A stretch of 64,000 nucleotides of DNA from NCBI RefSeq assembly GCF_003703395.1, contig NZ_RDQN01000004.1, positions 1-64,000 on the forward strand, written 5' to 3'. The position numbers and the translations under genes are program-made. Below are positions 1 through 6,861 of this stretch, in pieces. The notes under the pieces are model-generated. The model saw only the letters and a program-made list of their open reading frames with translations, searched no databases and was not told where the DNA came from. Positions within the stretch are counted from its first letter, which is position 1; the number at the start of each line of letters is the position of its first letter. Source of the DNA: Pseudoxanthomonas spadix. GTDB lineage: Bacteria > Pseudomonadota > Gammaproteobacteria > Xanthomonadales > Xanthomonadaceae.

Positions 1-2
1 AG

Positions 3-134
3 ACGCGATACGAAGCCCTGCGCCAACGGGGCAAGTGCGCCAAGGTCGCCATCACCGCCTGCATGCGGGTACTGCTCACCCGCCTCAACGCCATGGCCAG
101 AGACCAAACTGAATGGAGAATGACAGGCGCCTGA
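3..134 (+). CDS. IS110-family transposase, C-terminal end (partial at window edge)
   Basis: The reading frame is open from the window edge and ends in TGA at 132-134. The 43 residues include GKCAKVAITACMRVLLTRLN, which resembles the C-terminal tail of IS110-family (DEDD) transposases, where a GK..KVA..A..RKLL..LN pattern ends the transposase_20 domain. The catalytic N-terminal part lies outside the window, so intactness cannot be judged. IS110 elements lack clear terminal inverted repeats, so the element boundary cannot be placed; a repeat head at 137-154 follows 3 bp after the stop. Confidence 0.7.
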   Translation, partial: TRYEALRQRGKCAKVAITACMRVLLTRLNAMARDQTEWRMTGA

Positions 135-136
135 GA

Positions 137-154
137 AGACAGTTGCTCCTACGG
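137..154 (-). repeat. GTAGGAGCAAC-type repeat head (copy A)
   Basis: Read on the minus strand, this 18-mer (CCGTAGGAGCAACTGTCT) is identical to the head of the intergenic element at 1548-1565. The TAG stop codon of the EVE gene (149-151) lies inside the GTAG. Only the head is present; the CT-rich palindrome of copy B does not follow. Confidence 0.6.
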
Positions 155-625
155 GGTCTCAAGCGACAGCAGCAGCTTCCATTGCGCCGCGCTCACCGGC
201 AGCACCGACAGGCGCGTGCCCTTGCGGATCAGGGCGAAGTCCTCGCCCAGCTGCTCGGCATGCTGGCGGATGGTGTCCAGCGCGATGCCGCCAGCGAGCT
301 TGCGCTCGAAGGCCACGTCCACCAGGAACCAGCGTGGCTGCTCGGGCGTGGCCTTGGGGTCGAAGTACTTGGAGGTCTTCTGGAACTGGGTCGGGTCCGG
401 ATACGGCGTGCTGGCCACCCGCGCGATGCCGTAGATGCCTGGGACCTGCGTGTTGGAGTGGTAGAACAGCACGCCATCGCCGACCTGCATGCCGTCCTTC
501 ATGAAGTTGCGTGCTTGGTAGTTGCGCACGCCGGTCCACGGCTCGGTGCCCACGCGCGCCAGGTCGTCGATGGAGAAGTCCTCCGGTTCGGACTTCATCA
601 ACCAGTAGCGGGTGCGCGTGCTCAT
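149..625 (-). CDS. EVE domain-containing protein
   Basis: This 158-residue protein is essentially one EVE domain, a PUA-like fold related to YTH domains and proposed to bind modified bases. Family signatures are the N-terminal YWLMKSEPEDFSIDDL, WTGVRNYQARNFM, VGDGVLFYHSN and a C-terminal LS.LPV..AQW. Length matches the usual bacterial single-domain form (about 150-160 aa). Its ATG overlaps the stop of fau by ATGA, so the two are probably co-transcribed and translationally coupled. Its TAG stop lies within a GTAG-headed repeat, so the last residues may have been set by a repeat insertion. The cellular substrate is unknown. Confidence 0.9.
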   Translation of the reverse strand: MSTRTRYWLMKSEPEDFSIDDLARVGTEPWTGVRNYQARNFMKDGMQVGDGVLFYHSNTQVPGIYGIARVASTPYPDPTQFQKTSKYFDPKATPEQPRWFLVDVAFERKLAGGIALDTIRQHAEQLGEDFALIRKGTRLSVLPVSAAQWKLLLSLETP

Positions 626-1209
626 CGAAGGTATGCCAGCAAGGTGTCCGATTCGGTGCAGATCGCATCGGGGCGCACGTCCCAGTCCTGGACGTCCAGG
701 GCACTGGTGCGCTGGACCTCGAAGCCCACCCCCACCAGCCAGGGCGGCGCGGGCGCGGCGATGCGCAAAGCGAAGCTGCGATCGTACCAGCCGCCGCCCA
801 TGCCCAGCCTGTGTCCCTGATCATCGAAGCCCACCAGCGGCATCACCACCAGCGCCATCTGTTCCGGCGCCAGCGCCGAGGACGGCGCCACGTCGGGTTC
901 GGGAATGCCGAAGCGGTTGGTGACCAGGCCATCGCCGGCGCGCCAGGGTGCAAAGCGCAGTTCCTCGCCATGCAGCACCGGCAGGCAGTACACCAGCCCG
1001 GCCGGCAGCCTGAGCTGGAAGGCGTGCAGGCCGATCTCGCCATCCATCGCCCAGTAGCCGGCCACGTGGCCGCTGGCGGGCAGGAACGGCAGGGCGAGCA
1101 GGCGTTGGGCCAGGGCCTCGGCCGCGGCGATGCGCTGGGCAGGCGGCAATGCGCGGCGGCGCTGGCGCAGGTCGCGGCGCAGGCCTGCGCGGGCGTCGTT
1201 TTCGCTCAT
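622..1209 (-). CDS. fau: 5-formyltetrahydrofolate cyclo-ligase
   Basis: This 195-aa protein belongs to the ATP-dependent 5-formyl-THF cyclo-ligase family, which converts 5-formyl-THF to 5,10-methenyl-THF in folate one-carbon metabolism. Seen: an N-terminal basic helix (LRRDLRQRRRALPP), MPLVGFDDQGHRLGMGGGWYDR, which is the nucleotide/substrate loop, and a C-terminal DVQDWDVRPDAICTES. The ATG at 1209 is preferred over the in-frame upstream start because the family begins close to the LR.....RR helix. It lies immediately downstream of 6S RNA, the ssrS-fau order known from enterobacteria, and is probably expressed by read-through from the 6S promoter. Confidence 0.95.
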   Translation of the reverse strand: MSENDARAGLRRDLRQRRRALPPAQRIAAAEALAQRLLALPFLPASGHVAGYWAMDGEIGLHAFQLRLPAGLVYCLPVLHGEELRFAPWRAGDGLVTNRFGIPEPDVAPSSALAPEQMALVVMPLVGFDDQGHRLGMGGGWYDRSFALRIAAPAPPWLVGVGFEVQRTSALDVQDWDVRPDAICTESDTLLAYLR

Positions 1210-1262
1210 GAAAAAAACAATGCCGCGTCCTGGTTCAGGGCGCGGCATTCTAGAAGATTCAA

Positions 1263-1449
1263 GACATCCTCCGCCAATGGCGATGCTTCGAAACGACCTT
1301 GAACCCGGGGTTCAAGTGGGACACCTTGGGGGCCATCGGGCTTCCCGCTGCGAGGCGGACTTGCGCTCCCGGCTTCCGTTGATGCCCCGTAGTCGTCATT
1401 AAGGGACAAGGCGAATGTTTTGACGCTGTCGCACACAGCAGAGGATGTG
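1263..1449 (-). ncRNA. ssrS: 6S RNA
   Basis: The region lies between zapA and fau, the conserved ssrS position in gammaproteobacteria. On the minus strand the 5' end ACATCCTCTGC pairs with the 3' end GCGGAGGATGT to close the long stem. Near the 3' side is the hallmark CTTGAACCCCGGGTTCAAG hairpin (about 1300-1318), which parallels the same hairpin of E. coli 6S RNA. A TATACT -10 box lies at 1455-1460, giving a start near 1448. The estimated length, about 187 nt, is close to that of E. coli 6S RNA. By homology it binds the sigma70 RNA polymerase holoenzyme as an open-promoter mimic. Ends are approximate. Confidence 0.9.
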
Positions 1450-1454
1450 CGGCC

Positions 1455-1460
1455 AGTATA
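1455..1460 (-). promoter_or_regulatory. -10 box of the 6S RNA promoter
   Basis: TATACT on the minus strand lies 6 nt before the inferred 5' end of 6S RNA. No good -35 hexamer is seen at 16-18 nt spacing. Confidence 0.55.
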
Positions 1461-1547
1461 GCCCTGGCTCTTTTCTTGCCTAGCCCGTCTGTCGGCGCGG
1501 TTCAGTGCGCGGTGGTGAAAACGAGGATGGCGTGCACGGGTTCGCCG

Positions 1548-1632
1548 CCGTAGGAGCAACTGTCTGCTCGACGCATTCGGGGCCCCCTCTCCCCCGCGGG
1601 GGAGAGGGGGCAAAATCCCCGCGATGCGGCCG
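1548..1632 (+). repeat. GTAGGAGCAAC intergenic element with 28-bp palindrome (copy B)
   Basis: The element fills the space between zapA and the 6S promoter. It has a head (CCGTAGGAGCAACTGTCT at 1548-1565), a CTGCTCGACGCATTCGGGG segment, a perfect 28-bp palindrome of C/T and G/A tracts at 1583-1610 (14-bp arms), and a tail CAAAATCCCCGCGATGCGG. Copy C at 36.5 kb matches the head and the tail, but the two parts are separated there by about 200 bp. There is no T-tract on either side, so it is a poor intrinsic terminator despite the strong hairpin. Confidence 0.75.
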
Positions 1633-1649
1633 CTCCGACCGGGGGATCG

Positions 1650-1940
1650 CTAGCCCAGCCAGCCGTCGAGCCGGCGATGCAGATCGCCCAGCGTGCGCGC
1701 GAGCTCGCTGTCCTGCGCGGCCTGCTGGTCGCGCAGCTGCTGCAGCTCGTGGGCCAGGTTGAGCGCGGCCAGGACCGCGATGCGATCGGCCGAGGCCATG
1801 CGGTGCGCGCCGCGTACTGCGCGCATGCGGGTGTCCAGCAGCTTGGCGGCGGCCATCAGGCTGCCGCGTTCGCCCGGTTCCACGCCGATGGTGTATTCGC
1901 GGTCCAGAATGTGGACGTTGACCGGTTCACTGCTGCTCAC
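1650..1940 (-). CDS. zapA: Cell division protein ZapA
   Basis: This 96-aa ZapA family protein stabilises FtsZ protofilaments at the division ring. Seen: VNVHILDREYTIGVEPGERGSLMAAAKLLDTRM at the N-terminus (the globular ZapA signature), then ADRIAVLAALNLAHEL leading into a C-terminal coiled coil (LQQLRDQQ...LARTLGDLHRRLDGWL). The start is GTG at 1938-1940, overlapping the stop of the upstream coiled-coil gene as GTGA. It is slightly shorter than the E. coli protein (109 aa). The zapA-ssrS-fau order supports the assignment. Confidence 0.93.
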   Translation of the reverse strand: MSSSEPVNVHILDREYTIGVEPGERGSLMAAAKLLDTRMRAVRGAHRMASADRIAVLAALNLAHELQQLRDQQAAQDSELARTLGDLHRRLDGWLG

Positions 1941-2155
1941 GTGTGCTGCTCCAGCGACCGCAATCGGGTGATCATGGCTTCCACGCGCGAGCGGGCCAGT
2001 TCGTTCTTGGCCAGCAGCTGCGAGCGCTCGCTGGCCAGCTGTTCCTGCTGCACGCGCAGGCTGCGGTTCTCCTCGGACAGCCGTTGGCAGCGATCGCCCA
2101 GTTCCTGCAGGCGTGCGGCCAGGGCGCGTAGCTGTTCGATCGAGGACGGGTCCAT
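1937..2155 (-). CDS. TIGR02449-type small coiled-coil protein (ZapB-like)
   Basis: A 72-aa protein that is almost entirely coiled coil, with heptad-like leucines (SIEQLRALAARLQELGDRCQ, then LSEENRSLRVQQEQLASERS). Such a small coiled-coil ORF directly upstream of zapA in gammaproteobacteria matches the TIGR02449 family, often regarded as ZapB-like; the division role is inferred from position and form. ATG at 2155 is chosen because the family starts with M-[DE]...L; an in-frame ATG at 2173 would add six residues. It ends in a GTGA overlap with zapA, so the pair is translationally coupled. Confidence 0.75.
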   Translation of the reverse strand: MDPSSIEQLRALAARLQELGDRCQRLSEENRSLRVQQEQLASERSQLLAKNELARSRVEAMITRLRSLEQHT

Positions 2156-2224
2156 GAGCGGCACGATAGGCACGCGCCCGGCGGCCGGTCAAGCGCGGCG
2201 CAGGGGCCGGCCGGGGGTGCCGGT

Positions 2225-4474
2225 TCAGGCCTTGGCCAGGGTGGCCGGCCGCGGGTCGAAGTCGCGGATGAAGGCCATGCACTGCGCAGGCTCCAGCGCA
2301 CGCGAGACATGATGGCCCTGCACCTCCTCGCAGCCGCGCTGGCGCAGGAAGGCCAGCTGCGCGGAGGTCTCCACGCCTTCGGCGACCACCTTGAGGTCCA
2401 GCGACCGGGCCATGGCGATGATGGCGCTGGTGATGGCCTCGTCCTCGAGGTCGTGGTCGATGTCGCGGATGAATGCCTGGTCGATCTTCAGCGTGTTCAG
2501 CGGCAGCCGCTTGAGGTAGGCCAGCGAGGAATAGCCGGTGCCGAAGTCGTCGATCGCGATCGACACCCCCAGCGCGCGGCAGTCGCGCAGCACGCCGCTG
2601 GCATGGTCGGGGTTGGCCATCAGCACGCTTTCGGTCAGTTCCAGTTCCAGCAGCGAAGCGTCGATCCCGGTCTCGGCCAGCACCCGCGCGACCACGTCGG
2701 CCAGGTCGCCGCGCTGCAGCTGCAACGAGGAGACGTTGACCGCCACGTTCAGGTGATCCAGCCCGGCCGCGTGCCACTGGCGCAGCGTCTGGCAGGCCTG
2801 GCGCAGGGTCCAGATGCCGATATCCACGATCAGGCCGCTTTCCTCGGCCAGCGGGATGAACTGGGCGGGCGAGATCTCGCCCAGCTCGCGGCTGTCCCAG
2901 CGCAGCAGCGCCTCGGTGCCGGTGATCCGGTTGTTGGCCAGCGACAGGCGGGGCTGGTAGACCACGCGCAGTTCGTCGCGCTCCAGGGCCCGGCGCAGGG
3001 CGCTGGCCAGGATCGCGCGGTGGCGGGTCTTTTCGTCCATCGCTTCGGAATACACCGCCCAGGTGTGACGCCCGGCGGCCTTGGCCTGGTACATGGCCGT
3101 GTCGGCGTGCTTGAGCAGTTCGGTCGGGACCTGGGCATGGTCGGGATACAGGCTGATGCCGATCGAAGGCGATACCGCCAGTTCCAGCCGGTCGCCGAAG
3201 GACAGCGGCTGGGTGAAGGCCTGGATGATGCGTTCGGCCACCCGCTCGGCGTCGGCCGGCGAGGCGATGCCTTCGAGCACCACGGTGAATTCATCGCCGC
3301 TCAGCCGTGCCACGGTGTGCTGGGTGCCCACGGTCTGCTGCACGCGCGCGGCGGCCGCGCGCAGGATCCGGTCACCGGTGGCATGGCCCAGCGAGTCATT
3401 GATGTCCTTGAAGCGGTCCAGGTCTATGAACAGCACCGCCACGCGGCTGCGTTCGCGGCGCGCACGCACCACAGCGCGTGCCAGGCGCTCGAACAGCAGC
3501 GAGCGATTGGGCAGGCTGGTCAGGGTGTCGTAGTTGGCCAGGTAGCGCAGCTCCTGCTCGACGCGCTTGTGCTCGGTGATGTCGTTGAGCACCAGCACCA
3601 CCATCAGCCGCTGCTCGCTGGCATCGGGCACCATATTGGCCTCGATCCGGCAGAGGATTTCCTCGCCGTCCTTGCGCACCTTCCAGGCTTCGCCCGACCA
3701 GCGGCCCTCGCGCTGCAGCTGGGCGCTCATGCCCGCGGCGCCGTCGCCGGGGTGCTGACGGCCGTCCAGCAGCGACAGCGGCTGGCCGGCCACTTCGGCG
3801 CCGTCGTAGCCGGTCATGCGGCTGAAGGAAGGGTTGACGGTGATGAAGCGGTATTCCGAATCCAGCACCGCCACCGCCTCGCTCATGCTGCGCATGACCT
3901 GGCTGGCCACGCGGTGCTCGTACTCGGCGTTGCGGCTGGCGGTGATGTCGCGCGCGGTGCCGGCCAGGCGCAGGGCGCGGCCGCTGGCGTCGGATTCGAC
4001 CACCCGCCCGCGTGCGCGCACCCACGACCAGGTGCCGTCGCCGGCCATGTCCATGCGGTGTTCGGAGGTGAACTGGGGCGCATCGCCGCGCAGGTGGCTG
4101 CGCAGGCGCTGGACCACCAGCGGCAGGTCCTGCGGATGGATCGCCGGCATTTGCCCCACGCCAGTGAGCATGGTGATGGCGTTGCTCGACGGCGACTGCT
4201 CGTCGGCGCGCATCTGGTGCATGCGCCGGCCGATTAGGTCATAGTCCCAGAACACTTCGCCCGAGCCCCACAGCGCCAGTTTGAGGTGGTCGTCGGCTTC
4301 GCGCACCGGCGCGGCGCGCGGCAGGCGCCGGCGCAGCAGCGGCAGCCAGTGACGGCGCAAGGCGGCCACCACCACCCCGGCCAGGACCACGCCGGCCACG
4401 GCAATCAGCGCCAGGCGCATGCTGGGCGGTATTTGCACGGCGCCCAGCAGCAGGGACGGGGGGAACGTTGGCAT
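2225..4474 (-). CDS. Membrane-anchored PAS-PAS-GGDEF-EAL cyclic-di-GMP protein
   Basis: This 749-aa protein has one N-terminal membrane helix (about 20-40, MRLALIAVAGVVLAGVVVAA), two PAS domains (about 70-185 and 190-315; YRFITVNPSFSRMTGYDGAE marks the second), a GGDEF domain (about 320-480) and an EAL domain (490-740). The cyclase motif reads SGDEF (S392), a variant of GGDEF that may still work. The EAL side keeps EALLRW, the DDFGTGYSSL loop and KVVAEGVET, so phosphodiesterase activity is likely. The ATG at 4474 is preferred because a minus-strand promoter-like pair, TTGTTG-18-TACACT (-10 at 4524-4529), lies upstream; a GTG at 4546 would lie upstream of that promoter. The gene sits between the zapA group and ygfB. 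Confidence 0.88.
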   Translation of the reverse strand: MPTFPPSLLLGAVQIPPSMRLALIAVAGVVLAGVVVAALRRHWLPLLRRRLPRAAPVREADDHLKLALWGSGEVFWDYDLIGRRMHQMRADEQSPSSNAITMLTGVGQMPAIHPQDLPLVVQRLRSHLRGDAPQFTSEHRMDMAGDGTWSWVRARGRVVESDASGRALRLAGTARDITASRNAEYEHRVASQVMRSMSEAVAVLDSEYRFITVNPSFSRMTGYDGAEVAGQPLSLLDGRQHPGDGAAGMSAQLQREGRWSGEAWKVRKDGEEILCRIEANMVPDASEQRLMVVLVLNDITEHKRVEQELRYLANYDTLTSLPNRSLLFERLARAVVRARRERSRVAVLFIDLDRFKDINDSLGHATGDRILRAAAARVQQTVGTQHTVARLSGDEFTVVLEGIASPADAERVAERIIQAFTQPLSFGDRLELAVSPSIGISLYPDHAQVPTELLKHADTAMYQAKAAGRHTWAVYSEAMDEKTRHRAILASALRRALERDELRVVYQPRLSLANNRITGTEALLRWDSRELGEISPAQFIPLAEESGLIVDIGIWTLRQACQTLRQWHAAGLDHLNVAVNVSSLQLQRGDLADVVARVLAETGIDASLLELELTESVLMANPDHASGVLRDCRALGVSIAIDDFGTGYSSLAYLKRLPLNTLKIDQAFIRDIDHDLEDEAITSAIIAMARSLDLKVVAEGVETSAQLAFLRQRGCEEVQGHHVSRALEPAQCMAFIRDFDPRPATLAKA

Positions 4475-4523
4475 GACTGTCGGAACGGCTCCGCCCCGTT
4501 CGCCAGCGTCGGGAATGCGCCCG

Positions 4524-4553
4524 AGTGTAGGCGTGCCAAGCGTCACCCAACAA
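4524..4553 (-). promoter_or_regulatory. Putative promoter of the GGDEF-EAL gene
   Basis: On the minus strand TTGTTG (4548-4553) is followed after 18 nt by TACACT (4524-4529). The transcription start would fall near 4517, which favours the ATG at 4474 over the upstream GTG. Confidence 0.4.
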
Positions 4554-4631
4554 GCGGTTGCACGGCTTTTTTCGTTCTACAATTTTGGCCATGCACCCTG
4601 ATGCCTTTGACCGCCCGCAGGCCGCCTGGCG

Positions 4632-5171
4632 ATGACCTTGCCGACTCCCGAAGACGTCGACCAGGCCGCGCGCGGCCTGGGCCTTGGCGCCACGCCTTTC
4701 GAACTCCATGGCGGCCTGTGTGGCTGGCTGGCCGGTGGCGGCGAGAATGTCACCGACTGGCCCGCGCGGGTGCTGGCCGATCGGGCGGCGGCCACCCCTG
4801 CCGCCGACAGCCCGCTGGAGCAGCTGCGCAGCGCCACTTCCGCGCAGCTGGAGGACCGTGGATTCGGCTTCGACCTGCTGCTGCCGCAGGGCGGTGCCGG
4901 CCTGGATGAGCGCGCCCAGGGCCTGTTCGACTGGTGCCGGGCGTTCCTGGGCGGCTTCGGTCTGGCCGCCGGCGCAAGCCCGCCGCTGTCCGAGGATGGC
5001 CAGGAAGCCCTGGCCGACCTGGCCAGGCTGGCCCAGGCCAGCCCGGAGCTGAGCGAGGGCGAGGAGGACGAAGACGCCCTGGCCGAGATCGAGGAATTCG
5101 TGCGCGTGGCCGTGCTGCTGCTGCATGGCGACTGCGTGCTGGGCCCCAGACACCGCAAGAGCCTGAACTGA
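4632..5171 (+). CDS. ygfB: UPF0149 family protein YgfB
   Basis: A 179-aa YecA/YgfB (UPF0149) family protein. Seen: the N-terminal GATPFELHGGLCGWLAGGGE (family motif E.HG.LcG), FDWCRAFLGGFG in the middle and EIEEFVRVAVLLLH near the C-terminus. It is followed directly by pepP with a TGATG overlap, the same ygfB-pepP pair found beside zapA-ssrS in enterobacteria. The biochemical role is not settled; E. coli YgfB has a structure but no firm function. A TACAAT -10-like hexamer lies at 4578-4583. Confidence 0.9.
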   Translation: MTLPTPEDVDQAARGLGLGATPFELHGGLCGWLAGGGENVTDWPARVLADRAAATPAADSPLEQLRSATSAQLEDRGFGFDLLLPQGGAGLDERAQGLFDWCRAFLGGFGLAAGASPPLSEDGQEALADLARLAQASPELSEGEEDEDALAEIEEFVRVAVLLLHGDCVLGPRHRKSLN

Positions 5172-6499
5172 TGCGGGCGGCGAGCGGGATCAGCGCCGCC
5201 GAGTTCGCACGCCGGCGCAAGCAGCTCATGCGCATGGCCGGCGAGGACGCCATCCTGGTGTTGCGCGCCGCACCCGAGCGCGTGCGCAGTAACGACACGC
5301 ACTACCCCTACCGGCAGGACTCGGATTTCTGGTACCTGAGCGGGTTCCCCGAGCCCGATGCGGTGCTGGTGCTGATCCCGGGCCGCCGCCATGGCGAGGC
5401 GATCCTGTTCAACCGCGATCGCGATCCGGCGCGCGAGGTCTACGACGGCCCGCGTGCAGGCCAGCAGGGCGCGGTGGACCACTACGGCATGGACGATGCC
5501 TATCCGATCGAGGACATGGACGAGATCCTGCCGGGAATGCTGGAAGGCCGCTCGCGGGTCTACTACCACTTCGGCCGCGATACCGAGTTCGACCTCAAGC
5601 TGATCGGCTGGGTGAACCAGGTCCGCGCGCAGGTGCGCAGCGGCGCGCAGGCGCCGCACGAGTTCCTGGAACTGGGCCATCTGCTGCACGAGCAGCGCCT
5701 GTTCAAGTCCAGGGACGAGCTCAAGCTGATGCAGCGCGCGGCCGACATCAGCGTCCAGGCGCATCTGGCCGCCATGCGTGGCGTGCGCGCCGGCATGCAC
5801 GAATATCAGCTGCAGGCGTTGATGGAATGGGTGTTCCGCAGCCAGGATGCGTGGCCGGCCTACGGCAGCATCGTCGGTGCCGGCGCCAATGCGGTGACCC
5901 TGCACTACGTGGCCAACAATGCCCAGGCCCGGGCCGGCGAGCTGGTACTGATCGATGCCGGTGCCGAATACCGCAACTATGCCGCCGACATCACCCGCAC
6001 CTTTCCGGTCGATGGCCGCTTCAGTCCGGCCCAGCGCGCGCTGCACGACCTGGTCGGCGCAGCGCAGGCTGCGGCCATGGCGCAGACGCGCCCGGGCCTG
6101 GCATACGAAGCCGGCCATGACGCCGCGGTGGAAACCCTGACCGAGGGCCTGCTGCGGCTGGGCCTGCTCAAGGGCAAGCTGGAGGCGCGGATCGCCGATG
6201 GCAGCTACAGGCGCTTCTATCGGCACAAGACCGGCCACTGGCTGGGCCTGGACGTGCACGATGTGGGCGACTACCGCATCGATGGCCAGTCGCGCCTGCT
6301 CGAGCCGGGCATGGTGTTCACCATCGAACCGGGCCTGTACATCGGCGCCGATGACACCAGCGTGGACGCCAGGTGGCGCGGCATCGGCATCCGCACCGAG
6401 GACAACGTGGTGATCACCGCCGAGGGCCATCGGGTGCTGACCGGGGCGCTGGCGCGCAGTGCCGACGAGATCGAAGCGGTGATGTCGGCAAACGGCTGA
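5171..6499 (+). CDS. pepP: Xaa-Pro aminopeptidase P
   Basis: A 442-aa M24B metallopeptidase that removes an N-terminal residue preceding proline. The N-terminal domain (1-165; TLYPYR-like THYPYRQDSDFWYLSGFPEP) is followed by a pita-bread catalytic domain with the dinuclear metal ligands in VLIDAGAEYRNYAADITRTF (two Asp), KTGHWLGLDVHDVG (His), TIEPGLYI (Glu) and GIRTEDNVVI (Glu). All five ligands are present. The start overlaps the ygfB stop by one base. The ubiH/ubiI genes that follow pepP in E. coli are absent; the glg operon follows instead. Confidence 0.95.
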   Translation: MRAASGISAAEFARRRKQLMRMAGEDAILVLRAAPERVRSNDTHYPYRQDSDFWYLSGFPEPDAVLVLIPGRRHGEAILFNRDRDPAREVYDGPRAGQQGAVDHYGMDDAYPIEDMDEILPGMLEGRSRVYYHFGRDTEFDLKLIGWVNQVRAQVRSGAQAPHEFLELGHLLHEQRLFKSRDELKLMQRAADISVQAHLAAMRGVRAGMHEYQLQALMEWVFRSQDAWPAYGSIVGAGANAVTLHYVANNAQARAGELVLIDAGAEYRNYAADITRTFPVDGRFSPAQRALHDLVGAAQAAAMAQTRPGLAYEAGHDAAVETLTEGLLRLGLLKGKLEARIADGSYRRFYRHKTGHWLGLDVHDVGDYRIDGQSRLLEPGMVFTIEPGLYIGADDTSVDARWRGIGIRTEDNVVITAEGHRVLTGALARSADEIEAVMSANG

Positions 6500-6857
6500 A
6501 CGCGCAGGTTGCTGCCGATCACCTCGGCGGCGACGGTGGCTGTTGGGTGCGGGTGGCGGGCTGCGCAGATGCGGGAACCCTCATGTGGGCGCGCTGCATG
6601 GCCATCCGGCCCGCGCGTGGCGCTACATGTTCGCGCAGCGTCAATGCGGCCGACACGCGGTGTTCGCAGGCTTGGTGCTTGGGTAGTGGCCCAGAGCCAT
6701 CGAGGCGGAGGCGCGTAATGAGTACAGTCAGGGCAGGAACGCTCCTGCATCCCCGGCTCCGGAATACCGGGAGCGATGGGCGCATGCACGGCCGTGGCCG
6801 CCAGTACGTGCGCGGCCGCAGCTCCCGCTGCCCGGCACGCGCCGCGGCAGGCCAGCA
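6500..6857 (+). other. Intergenic region before glgE (no conserved gene)
   Basis: The stretch holds no recognisable conserved gene. It contains a short hairpin (GCAGGA/TCCTGC near 6734-6749) and a possible 47-codon leader ORF starting at 6718, listed separately. No convincing sigma70 promoter was found by eye. Confidence 0.4.
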
Positions 6858-6861
6858 GTGA
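6718..6861 (+). CDS. Possible 47-aa leader ORF coupled to glgE
   Basis: ATG at 6718 has a strong Shine-Dalgarno, GGAGG at 6707-6711 with 6-nt spacing. The frame encodes a very basic 47-residue peptide ([18 protein letters not shown]..., 11 Arg) and its TGA (6859-6861) overlaps the GTG start of glgE as GTGA. The glgE start has a weaker ribosome site (GGCAGG). The arrangement fits translational coupling or a regulatory leader peptide. No family is recognised and the ORF could be fortuitous. Confidence 0.35.
   Translation: MSTVRAGTLLHPRLRNTGSDGRMHGRGRQYVRGRSSRCPARAAAGQQ

Noticed and set aside
1583..1610. Intrinsic terminator of zapA
   Set aside because: Strong palindrome but no T-tract on either side; recorded as part of a repeat element instead.
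2309..4237. 642-codon plus-strand frame opposite the GGDEF-EAL gene
   Set aside because: Antisense of clearly recognisable PAS, GGDEF and EAL domains.
4558..4583. TTGCAC / TACAAT promoter for ygfB
   Set aside because: Spacing between the hexamers is only 14 nt; only the -10-like hexamer was kept as a remark.
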